Assembly: GCA_047602365.1 (NCBI GenBank) | Contig: JASGHM010000001.1 | Location: 1,736,001 to 1,800,000, forward strand | Source of the DNA: Piscinibacter sp047602365 | GTDB lineage: Bacteria; Pseudomonadota; Gammaproteobacteria; Burkholderiales; Burkholderiaceae_C | Reading direction: 5' to 3' | Length of the DNA: 64,000 nt | Shown: positions 8,255 to 15,506 of the stretch, piece by piece | How the letters are laid out: each line of letters opens with the position of its first letter | Position numbering within the stretch: position 1 is the first letter of the stretch | Made by a program: the position numbers and the translations under genes | The notes under the pieces: model-generated | Database searches by the model: none | Seen by the model: only the letters and a program-made list of their open reading frames with translations | Told to the model about the DNA's origin: nothing

Positions 8255-9947
8255 GGTTGGCCTCCTCCAGCGTGGTCTGGCCGCTGGCCACCAGCTCCAG
8301 CGCGGCCTCGCGCAGCGTGCGCAGGCCACGTTCGCGCGCGGCCTCGCGCAGCCGCGCCGGGCTGGCACGTTCGGTGATCAGGCTGCGCAGGCCGATGTCC
8401 ATCGCCAGCGTCTGCGCGATCGCGCGGCGGCCCTTGTAGCCGGTGCCGCGGCAGTGCGCGCAACCGATGCCGCGGCGGAAGCTCCAACTGCCCGCGCCCT
8501 CCGGCAGCAGGCTGGCCTCGAGCCGCTGCGCGGCCGGCTGGTCGGCGACGCTGCAATGCGGGCAGATCATGCGCAGCAGCCGCTGCGCGACCACGCCGTT
8601 GAGCGCCGAGACCAGGTTGTAGGGGTCGACGCCCATCGTCGACAGCCGACCGATGACATCGAACACGTTGTTCGCGTGCACGGTGGCGAACACCTGGTGG
8701 CCGGTCAGCGCGGCCTGGATCGCGATCTGCGCCGTCTCGGCATCGCGCATCTCGCCGACCATGATCTTGTCCGGGTCGTGGCGCAGGATCGAGCGCAGGC
8801 CGCGCGCGAAGCTCAGCCCCTTGGCTTCGTTGACCGGGATCTGCAGCACGCCGGGCAGCTGGTATTCGACCGGGTCCTCGATCGTGATGATCTTGTCCTG
8901 GCCGGTGTTGACCTCGGAGAGCACCGCATACAGCGTGGTCGTCTTGCCGCTGCCGGTCGGCCCGGTGACCAGCAGCAGGCCGTAGGGCATCGCGCCGAGG
9001 CGGCGGATGAAGCGCGCGTTGCCGGCATCGAAGCCGAGGTGCTCGATGTTCAGCGTCTCGTCGGCCGACAGCTGGTAGCGGTCGAGGATGCGCAGCACCG
9101 CGTCCTCGCCGTACAGGTTGGGCATGATCGAGACGCGCACGTCGATCGCACGGCCGCCGTAGCTGAGCTTGAGGCGGCCGTCCTGCGGCACGCGGCGCTC
9201 GGCGATGTCGAGGTCGGCCAGCACCTTGATGCGCGAGACCACGCGGTCGGCGAACTCGCGGCCCTCGGGCCGCGCCACCGCCTGCAGCACGCCGTCGAGC
9301 CGGTACTTGACGGCCAGGCCCTGCGCGGCGCACTCGAGGTGGATGTCGCTGGCCTGCGCCTTCAGCGCGTCGTACAGCGTGCCGTTGACGAAGCGCACCA
9401 CCGGGCTCTCGTCGGCGCTGATGCCGGCCAGCGACAGCTGCAGCACCTCGGCGGCCTCGTCGGCGGGCAGCTCGTCGGCGGTCAGCGGCGCGGCGCCGTC
9501 GAGCGCGCGGGTCTCGCGCTCCAGGCGCGCATAGAACGCGGCGACATCGTCGACACCGGCCACGTACCAGACCGACGGCGGGTGGCCGGCGGCGCGGATG
9601 CGCGACTCCAGCCACAGCCGCGTGCCGGTGTCGAACGGATCGGCGAGCACCACGTGGCGCAGCGCGCTGCCGTCGCGCAGCACCACGCACAGGCGCTGCT
9701 GGCCGGCGCTGAACGGCACCAGGTCGACGTCGGCCTGCTCCGGCGTCCAGTGGGTCAGGTCGGCCAGCGTCAGCCCACTGCCTTCGGCCAGCCAGCGCTT
9801 CAGCGCCGTCGCGCGGGCGTCGGCGGGCACGTCCGCCGCGGTCGCGCGGCTGGCGGCGAAACGCTGCTCCAGCCGCGCGAGCATGTCGCGCACATGGCGC
9901 GCGGCGTCACCGGCCGGGGGGGCGAGCGGGGCGAGGGCGTCGGCCAT
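8232..9947 (-). CDS. GspE/PilB/MshE-type assembly ATPase
   Basis: A 571-residue AAA-type secretion ATPase. The N-terminal ~170 residues are a divergent MshEN/GspE-N-like region. The core has Walker A GPTGSGKT (residues 329-336), the Asp box IITIEDPVEYQ, Walker B IMVGEMRD, the His box GHQVFATVHANN, and the tetracysteine zinc site of GspE/PilB ATPases, CPHC and CAHC about 35 residues apart. It powers pseudopilin or pilin polymerisation at the inner membrane. It follows the GspF gene by 17 bases. No PilT-type retraction ATPase is in the window, which favours a secretion-like or non-retracting machine. Confidence 0.94.
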   Translation of the reverse strand: MADALAPLAPPAGDAARHVRDMLARLEQRFAASRATAADVPADARATALKRWLAEGSGLTLADLTHWTPEQADVDLVPFSAGQQRLCVVLRDGSALRHVVLADPFDTGTRLWLESRIRAAGHPPSVWYVAGVDDVAAFYARLERETRALDGAAPLTADELPADEAAEVLQLSLAGISADESPVVRFVNGTLYDALKAQASDIHLECAAQGLAVKYRLDGVLQAVARPEGREFADRVVSRIKVLADLDIAERRVPQDGRLKLSYGGRAIDVRVSIMPNLYGEDAVLRILDRYQLSADETLNIEHLGFDAGNARFIRRLGAMPYGLLLVTGPTGSGKTTTLYAVLSEVNTGQDKIITIEDPVEYQLPGVLQIPVNEAKGLSFARGLRSILRHDPDKIMVGEMRDAETAQIAIQAALTGHQVFATVHANNVFDVIGRLSTMGVDPYNLVSALNGVVAQRLLRMICPHCSVADQPAAQRLEASLLPEGAGSWSFRRGIGCAHCRGTGYKGRRAIAQTLAMDIGLRSLITERASPARLREAARERGLRTLREAALELVASGQTTLEEANRVTAVEE

Positions 9948-9964
9948 GGTCGGGTGCGCCGGGC

Positions 9965-11074
9965 TCAGCGGATGCTGCTGGCCATCTGGAAGATCGGCAC
10001 GTACATCAGCACGACGATGCCGCCGACCACGGTGCCGATGGCCAGCATCAGCATCGGCTCGATCAGCCGCCCGAGTCGCTCGAGGCCACGCTCGAGCAGT
10101 GCGTCGTGCACATCGGCGACACGGTCGAGCGCGGTGTGCAGCTGGCCGGTCTCCTCGGCCACGCGCAGCACGCGCCAGGCCAGCGTGTCGAGCAGCTGCG
10201 CCTCGTGCAGCGACTGCGCCAGCGGCTCGCCGGTGGCGGCGGCGGCCAGCGCCCGATCGAGCCGCGGCCGGTCGCCGGCGGCGACCAGTTCGCGGCACAT
10301 CGCCAGCGCCTTCAGCGCCGGCACGCCGGAGCGGATCAGCATCGCGCCGCTGCGCGCCAGCTGCGACAGGCCGAAGCTGCGCACGTAGGGGCGCATCCAC
10401 GGCAGCCGCACCGTCTGCTGCAGCACCCAGCCGGCCAGCTGGCCGGCACGGGCCTGCCGCCACAGCACGACGGCGAGCGCGCCGAGCGCCACCGCCAGGC
10501 CGAGCCAGATCGGCGCCTGCACCTCGTGCATCGCGCGGCCGAGGTGGATCAGCGCGCGCGACAGCGGGGCGACATCCTGCGCCGCGTTGTCGAGCACCAG
10601 CGCGAAGCGCGGCACCACGTAGACGAGCAGGAACAGCACCACCAGGAAGGTCACGCCGACCAGCAGCGCCGGGTAGACGCAGGCCGAGACAAGCCGGCTG
10701 CGCAGCGCGCGGATGCGCGCGGCGTTGGCGGCGAAACGCTGCAGGCTGTCGGCCAGGTCGCCGGTCAGTTCGCTGGCCTTGGCGCAGGCCAGCAGCGGCA
10801 CGCCGAAGGCACCGCTGGACTGCATCGCCCGCGACAGGCTCTCGCCGCGCTGCAGTGCCGACAGCACCTGGCGCAGCGGCGCGGCGGCGGGGCCGGCGCC
10901 TTGCTCGGACAGCGTGCGCAGCGCCTCCAGCAGGCTCAGGCCGGATCGCAGCATCAGCGCCAGGTCGTGGGCGAACTGTTCCTCGTCGATGCGGCGCACG
11001 TGGGGCGCCGGCGCACGCGGCGTGGCGGCGTCGACGAGCAATGCGCTCTGCGGCTTGATCACGGGGTTCACCAC
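9965..11074 (-). CDS. GspF/PilC-type inner-membrane platform protein
   Basis: A 369-residue polytopic protein with two GspF domains. The first runs from FAHDLALMLRSGLSLLEAL with LRQVLSALQRGESLSRAM, the second repeats the theme (LSQLARSGAMLIRSGVPALKAL, ATGEPLAQSLHEA, VAEETGQLHTALDRVAD). Three hydrophobic segments are visible, around 135-155, 190-207 and the final GTVVGGIVVLMYVPIF. It would be the membrane rotor/platform contacted by the ATPase. The start is a GTG, and it overlaps the gspG stop by seven bases. Confidence 0.93.
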   Translation of the reverse strand: MVNPVIKPQSALLVDAATPRAPAPHVRRIDEEQFAHDLALMLRSGLSLLEALRTLSEQGAGPAAAPLRQVLSALQRGESLSRAMQSSGAFGVPLLACAKASELTGDLADSLQRFAANAARIRALRSRLVSACVYPALLVGVTFLVVLFLLVYVVPRFALVLDNAAQDVAPLSRALIHLGRAMHEVQAPIWLGLAVALGALAVVLWRQARAGQLAGWVLQQTVRLPWMRPYVRSFGLSQLARSGAMLIRSGVPALKALAMCRELVAAGDRPRLDRALAAAATGEPLAQSLHEAQLLDTLAWRVLRVAEETGQLHTALDRVADVHDALLERGLERLGRLIEPMLMLAIGTVVGGIVVLMYVPIFQMASSIR

Positions 11075-11502
11075 GAGACGACGTCGGCGGCCTCGCCCTC
11101 GCCGCCGGGCTGGCCGTCGGCACCCAGGCTGACCAGGTCGTAGTCGCCGTGCTGGCCGGGGCGCTTGTAGACATAGGGGCGGCCCCAGGGGTCGTCCGGG
11201 ATGTCGCGCTTCAGGTAGGGACCCTGCCAGCGCAGCACCTGCTGCGGCGCCGCGCGCAGTGCGCCCAGGCCTTGTTCGCTGGTCGGGTACTGGCCGACGT
11301 CGAGGCGGTACTGGTCGAGCGCCTGGCCGAAGGACTCGATCTGCGCCCGCGCCACCTTCGCGTTGCTCTTGCCGATCTGCGCGAAGTACTGCGGCGCGAC
11401 GATGCCGGCGAGCAGGCCGATGATGACCATCACGACCAGCAGCTCGAGCAGCGTGAAGCCCGCCGAGCGCCGAACGCCTCTCCGACCCATCGTCATCGCC
11501 AT
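11068..11502 (-). CDS. gspG: GspG major pseudopilin, first gene of the operon
   Basis: A 144-residue prepilin. The leader ends in RRSAG, followed by FTLLELLVVMVIIGLLAGIV with Glu at +5. It has the GspG signatures RLDVGQYPTSEQGLGAL, DPWGRPY and LVSLGADGQPGGEGEAADV, the last being the calcium-binding end of GspG proteins. An ATG 30 bases further upstream is possible, but I chose 11502 because a GGGGAGG ribosome-binding site lies eight bases before it and this gives the usual family length. It is the first gene of the ten-kilobase operon. The match to T2SS GspG is stronger than to type IV major pilins. Confidence 0.92.
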   Translation of the reverse strand: MAMTMGRRGVRRSAGFTLLELLVVMVIIGLLAGIVAPQYFAQIGKSNAKVARAQIESFGQALDQYRLDVGQYPTSEQGLGALRAAPQQVLRWQGPYLKRDIPDDPWGRPYVYKRPGQHGDYDLVSLGADGQPGGEGEAADVVSW

Positions 11503-11545
11503 CGCACCGACCTCCCCGTCGATGCGATTCATTCTTCGGCCGGGG

Positions 11546-11561
11546 CTTAACCGGTTCTTAA
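11546..11561. promoter_or_regulatory. CTTAA direct repeats upstream of gspG
   Basis: Two copies of CTTAA start 11 bases apart (11546 and 11557) just upstream of the gspG operon. An 11-base period is typical of sites for OmpR/PhoB-type regulators, and an orphan regulator of that class is encoded at 12412. Functional assignment is a guess. Confidence 0.3.
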
Positions 11562-11620
11562 TGCCGGGGCACCCTACCGCACTGGGGAACCCCTGAAGCG
11601 CGGGGGCGGGTACCTCCTAC

Positions 11621-12251
11621 TCAGCGCTGCGGCGCCTGCGCCAGCACACGGGCGACGTAGTCGCGTGTCTCGGGGTAGTCGGGCAGGCGGCGGCCGGCGC
11701 GCTGCACGGCGCCCTCACCGGCGTTGTAGGCGGCCAGCGCGAGCGCGATGTCGTTGTCGAACTGGTCGATCAGCAGCCGCAGGTAGGCGGCGCCGCCATG
11801 CAGGTTGTCGCGCACCGCGAACACGTCGCGGACGCCGAAGCGCAGCGCGGTGGCCGGCATCAGCTGCATCAGACCCTTCGCGCCCTTGGGCGAGACCGCC
11901 TTCGGGTCGAAGCCCGACTCGACGGCCACCACGGCGGTCAGCAAAGCCTCGGGCAGCGCATGGCGCCGCGCCGCGTCGCGGATCTCCGGGGCCAGCTCGC
12001 GCGGCGCCTGGCGTGGCCCGACGGTGCTGCGGGCCGGCTCGGCTGCGGGCCTGACCACGTCCAGCGTCGCCGGCACGTCGCCGCTGACCAGCAGCGTCGG
12101 CGTGGCCTCGCTGGCGTGGTTGCTGAGCACGATGCTGCCGCCCTCGCCCGCGCCGGCGTAGATCTGCGCCCGCGCCGGCACGCACCACGCCAGCGCGATC
12201 GCCGCCGCGAACGGGACGACCGACAGGCAGTTTGCGAACGAGAAGGCGCAT
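11621..12251 (-). CDS. Lytic transglycosylase (SLT domain), one-base frameshift in the signal peptide
   Basis: The mature part is a periplasmic lysozyme-like transglycosylase: catalytic Glu in VVAVESGFDPKAVSPKGAKG, then LMQLMPATALRFGV and LALAAYNAGEGAV, all hallmark SLT motifs. The in-frame start at 12181 (GTG) would cut the signal peptide off. Just upstream, an ATG at 12251 begins MRLLVRKL in another frame. Removing one base of the pair at 12226-12227 joins it to a textbook hydrophobic core (SVVPFAAAIALAWC) and a cleavage site after PARA. The restored protein has 209 residues. Such enzymes often open the wall for pili and secretion machines, and the gspG operon starts 119 bases away. Confidence 0.82.
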
Positions 12252-12411
12252 GGTCAGGACGGATTGCAGCGCAGGCCCGCGCCGTGACCAACGGGGAGCG
12301 ACCCCCAGTTCGGCACGGATCGACCCCCCTTGCCCTTGGGGTGGGGGCGCCACGACCGACGCGCGGGCTGTTGAAATCACGCGAGTCCTATCGCTGTCGA
12401 AGAGATCACCC

Positions 12412-13080
12412 ATGCGCTTGCTGCTGGCCGAAGACGACACCGAGCTCGGCCGGGCCACCTCGAAGTACCTGCTGCGCGACGGCCATGCCGTCGACTGGGT
12501 CACCAACGGCAACCAGCTGCTCGAGCTGTCGGGCCGGTATTCGTACGACTGCCTGTTGCTCGATCTGGGCCTGCCCGAGCTCGACGGGCAGGACTGCCTG
12601 GTCAACCTGCGCAGCGGCGGCAACAGCACGCCGGTCATCGTGACCACCGCACGCGGCTTCCGCGAGCACCGCATCCGCCTGCTCGACCTCGGTGCCGACG
12701 ACTACCTGGTGAAGCCTTACGACCTCAGCGAGCTGGTCGCGCGCATCAAGGCGATCGTGCGGCGCAGCCAGGCCAGCGAGCGCCTGCCGGAGGGCGAGCT
12801 GGTGCTCGGCCCGCTGCGCCTGCAACCGCTGAGCAACTCGGTGCAGTGGCACGACAACGCAGTGGTGCTGACCGCGCGCGAGTTCCGCGTGCTGGAGGTG
12901 CTGCTGCGCCGGCAGGGCCGCGTCGTCACGCGGCAGCAGCTCGAGGCCGAGGTCTACGGCTGGAACGAGAACGTCGGCAGCAACGCGATCGAGGTGCACA
13001 TCCACAACCTGCGGCGCAAGTTCGGCGCCGAGCTGATCGTCACCCTCCGCGGCGTCGGCTACCAGCTCGGCCCGCTCTGA
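12412..13080 (+). CDS. Orphan OmpR-type response regulator
   Basis: A 222-residue DNA-binding response regulator. The receiver has acidic pair LLLAEDD, phosphoacceptor Asp51 in LLLDLGLPELDG, Thr in VTTARG and Lys in DYLVKPYDL. The effector domain is a winged helix (LTAREFRVLEVLLRRQGRVVTRQQL and NAIEVHIHNLRRKFG, ending GVGYQL). The ATG at 12412 places the start directly at the receiver domain as usual. Normally a sensor kinase follows; here the next gene is on the opposite strand, so the kinase is missing or elsewhere. It faces away from the transglycosylase gene across a 160-base gap without clear promoter motifs. Confidence 0.9.
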   Translation: MRLLLAEDDTELGRATSKYLLRDGHAVDWVTNGNQLLELSGRYSYDCLLLDLGLPELDGQDCLVNLRSGGNSTPVIVTTARGFREHRIRLLDLGADDYLVKPYDLSELVARIKAIVRRSQASERLPEGELVLGPLRLQPLSNSVQWHDNAVVLTAREFRVLEVLLRRQGRVVTRQQLEAEVYGWNENVGSNAIEVHIHNLRRKFGAELIVTLRGVGYQLGPL

Positions 13081-13114
13081 ACCCATCGCTCGAGCGAGCC
13101 GGACCGACGCCTGC

Positions 13115-14504
13115 TCAGTTCTCCAGCTGCAGCTCGCGCCAGGTCAGCACGCTGCCCGCCAGCCGCCCCTTGGCCTTGATCAGCGTGCCGACCTTCGCGC
13201 CGGCGAAGAACTGCGCCTGCGTGATCACCGCCTCGTTGCTGTCCTGGTAGGTCTCTATGTCGGTGACCGGCACCGTGACCCCCAGCAGCGTGACGCTGGT
13301 GTTGGCCACCACCGCGCTGGCCGGCGCCTGCAGTTCGACGTCGCGGTCCGGCGTGATCGAGCGCAGCTCGAGCTGCGAGGCCTCCATGCTGTTGCCGCTG
13401 TTCAGCTTGCCGCGCAGCCGCAGGTGGTTGCCCACGGCCAGGTCGCCGATGGCGAGCAGATCCTTCAGCTCGGTGATCGAGGTCAGGTTGACGCTGATGC
13501 CGGTCGAGGCCCGTGATGGTCAGCGTGTTGCTGCTGACCGAGGCGATGTCGCCCTCGATCCTGATGGCGTCACGGAACGAGACCTTGGTGGCGACCAGCG
13601 TGCTGCCGGAGACCGTGCCTTCGACCTCGACCTTGGTGCCGGCCAGCAGGTCGGTGGCCAGGCCGCCCTCGTAGCGGGTCGATGCGCCGGTGCTGACCTG
13701 CATGCCACCGAGCGTGAAGCCGCCGGCCGTCGGCGAGGCCACCACGCCCTCGATCTCCGCCTTCTCCGCGCCGGTGATGTCGACGCCGTTGGGCTCGACC
13801 TGGCTGGCGGTCAGCGTGCCGCAGACCGGGATGCCGGCACAGGCACCCGCGTTGCCCTTGACCTCGACCTGCAGCCCGTTCCACGAGCCGGCCGGCATGT
13901 CGGCGATCGTCGCGGCGGCGTAGACCACCGTCAGCGAGCCGACCTGGAAGGTCTGCGCCGCCGTGTTCTGGTTCTTCACCACGCCCTTGACCGCAAAGGG
14001 CGGCGTCGGCGCGGTGTTCTTGCGCTCGATGTAGCCGGCGGCGATCACGCCGTCGCCGGCGACCAGACCGTGCACGTCGACGCGCTCACCCGCCGCCGGC
14101 CGCACGTTGTTGTCGAAGCGCGTCGTGGTGTCGATCTGGATGGTCTGGCCCATCACGACGATCTGGTTGGCGTCGATGACCTGTTCGACCCAGCCCTTCA
14201 CCGCGCCGTCGACGGTGATCTCGCCGGCACGCTTGCCGGAGATCGAGCCGTCGACGCGCACCACCATGCCGATGCGCAGGTCGCTCTCGGCCACGAGCTG
14301 GCCGTCGATGCGGATGCGGGTGTCGGCGCCGATCTGGTACTCGACGCCGTTGACCCACACGCTGCCGAAGTTGCTGATGCCGCCGTAGGCGACGTCGGGA
14401 TTGCTGCCGGTGCCACCGATGCCGCCGGACGATCCGCCGCCGCCGCAGGCGGTGAGGGCCGCCGCGGTGGCCGCGAAGGCGGCCACGAGCTTCCTGAGGT
14501 TCAT
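13115..14504 (-). CDS. DUF5666 lipoprotein, one-base frameshift
   Basis: A predicted lipoprotein (signal peptide with LTAC lipobox, followed by Gly/Ser-rich GGGGSSGGIGGTGS) built of repeated small beta modules of the DUF5666 type, recognisable by recurring phrases such as VNGVEYQIGADTRIRIDG, GMVVRVDGSI, VHGLVAGDGVIAAGYIE and VEVEGTVSGSTLVATKV. The frame breaks near 13508-13512; deleting one base there continues smoothly as TGSTGISVNLTSITELKDLL and on to the C-terminus at 13115, giving 462 residues. It starts one base after the DUF6502 gene, so the two form an operon. Function unknown; likely exposed in the periplasm or on the cell surface. Confidence 0.8.
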
Positions 14505-14505
14505 G

Positions 14506-15345
14506 TCAGTCTTCCTTCCCTGGTGAGCGAGCCATCGGCTCCTCGAAGTAGTAGATGCCCAGGCCCACGCGCATCGTGGGCTCGGGCGGGTCCTCTCCGG
14601 GTTGGCTGCCATGTTCGGCGAGCCACTGGTCGAACTGTTCGAGCAGCGCCTGGGCCTGGGCGCCGCTCAGCGCGCGGAAGGCGGGCAGCTGGTCGGCCGG
14701 GTAGTTCAGGTACATCACCTTGCGCTGGTAGCGCGGGTCGGTGTCGGCGTGCTGCAGGTTGTGGTCGATGGTGGCGATCAGGTCGGCCACGTCGCTGCCG
14801 AGGATGCCGAGCTTCTCGGTCTCGCCGCTGCGCGGCACGTAGCCGGCGGTGACCAGTTCGAGCCGGCGGTCCTCGCGCTCGCGCACGGCGCCCACGCGCA
14901 GCAGTTCGTCGAGCACCGCGCGGGCGGGCATGTCGCCGCTGTAGCGCCGGACGAGCTGCGCGAAGCTGGCCGGCCCGTCGACCGGGTCGAGCACCATCGG
15001 CTTGCCGTCGGCGTCGTGGAAGTCGGCGTCGCGCGCCCAGCCGGTCAGCACGCGGGCGGCGCGGTTGTAGCCTTCGTCGCTGGCGGCGCGCTCGGGTGCG
15101 GTGTCCGCGGCCAGGCGCGTGACGTCCTTGCGGGTCAGACCGGTCAGAATCGAGGCGCGCGACAGCGTCGACTTCCTGCCGGGGATGCCGAAGTCCTCCA
15201 GCGCCACCTGCACGTAGGTGTGCTTGGCCAGCTCCTCGAACGCACCGAAGGGCACGTGGTGGCGCAGCAGCAGGCGGCACAGCGGCCGCAGCAGCTTGAG
15301 CACCGCCGCGTGGAGCGCGAGCTGGATTCGATTCTCGGCGGCCAT
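14506..15345 (-). CDS. DUF6502 family protein
   Basis: A 279-residue soluble protein with no signal peptide. The N-terminal part (LLRPLCRLLLRHHVPFGAFEELAKHTYVQVA) followed by KSTLSRASILTGLTRKDVTRL looks like a helix-turn-helix region, as described for DUF6502 proteins, and the remainder is helical. I recognise the family, but its function is not known to me; a DNA-binding role is suggested by the HTH-like segment. The ATG at 15345 was chosen over an upstream start at 15381 because a strong promoter places the predicted transcription start on that A. It is transcribed ahead of the DUF5666 lipoprotein gene. Confidence 0.8.
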   Translation of the reverse strand: MAAENRIQLALHAAVLKLLRPLCRLLLRHHVPFGAFEELAKHTYVQVALEDFGIPGRKSTLSRASILTGLTRKDVTRLAADTAPERAASDEGYNRAARVLTGWARDADFHDADGKPMVLDPVDGPASFAQLVRRYSGDMPARAVLDELLRVGAVREREDRRLELVTAGYVPRSGETEKLGILGSDVADLIATIDHNLQHADTDPRYQRKVMYLNYPADQLPAFRALSGAQAQALLEQFDQWLAEHGSQPGEDPPEPTMRVGLGIYYFEEPMARSPGKED

Positions 15346-15346
15346 G

Positions 15347-15364
15347 TTGGGATTATTTTCCCAA
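15347..15364. promoter_or_regulatory. Inverted repeat operator candidate over the -10 box
   Basis: TTGGGATTATTTTCCCAA is a perfect 6-base inverted repeat with a 6-base AT-rich centre. It covers the -10 element and the predicted start point, the usual place for a repressor site. The HTH-like DUF6502 product could be the ligand (autoregulation); this is inference. Confidence 0.5.
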
Positions 15365-15381
15365 TCACCGGAAACTGTCAA
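15352..15381 (-). promoter_or_regulatory. Near-consensus sigma-70 promoter of DUF6502-DUF5666, leaderless
   Basis: On the minus strand TTGACA (15381-15376) is followed after 18 bases by AATAAT (15357-15352). That is a perfect -35 and a five-of-six -10, striking in a 70% GC genome. The start codon begins seven bases after the -10 element, where transcription normally starts, so the mRNA would be leaderless. Confidence 0.75.
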
Positions 15382-15506
15382 GTTGGCCTCGTGGCTTCAC
15401 GCCGACTTCACACAAGCCCGATTCGCTTCGAACCCGCTTCGCAGGCGGCTTCCATCCTGAGCACCGTGCCGCCATGGGAGCGCGGCACGCCATCAGGAGA
15501 AGCCGC

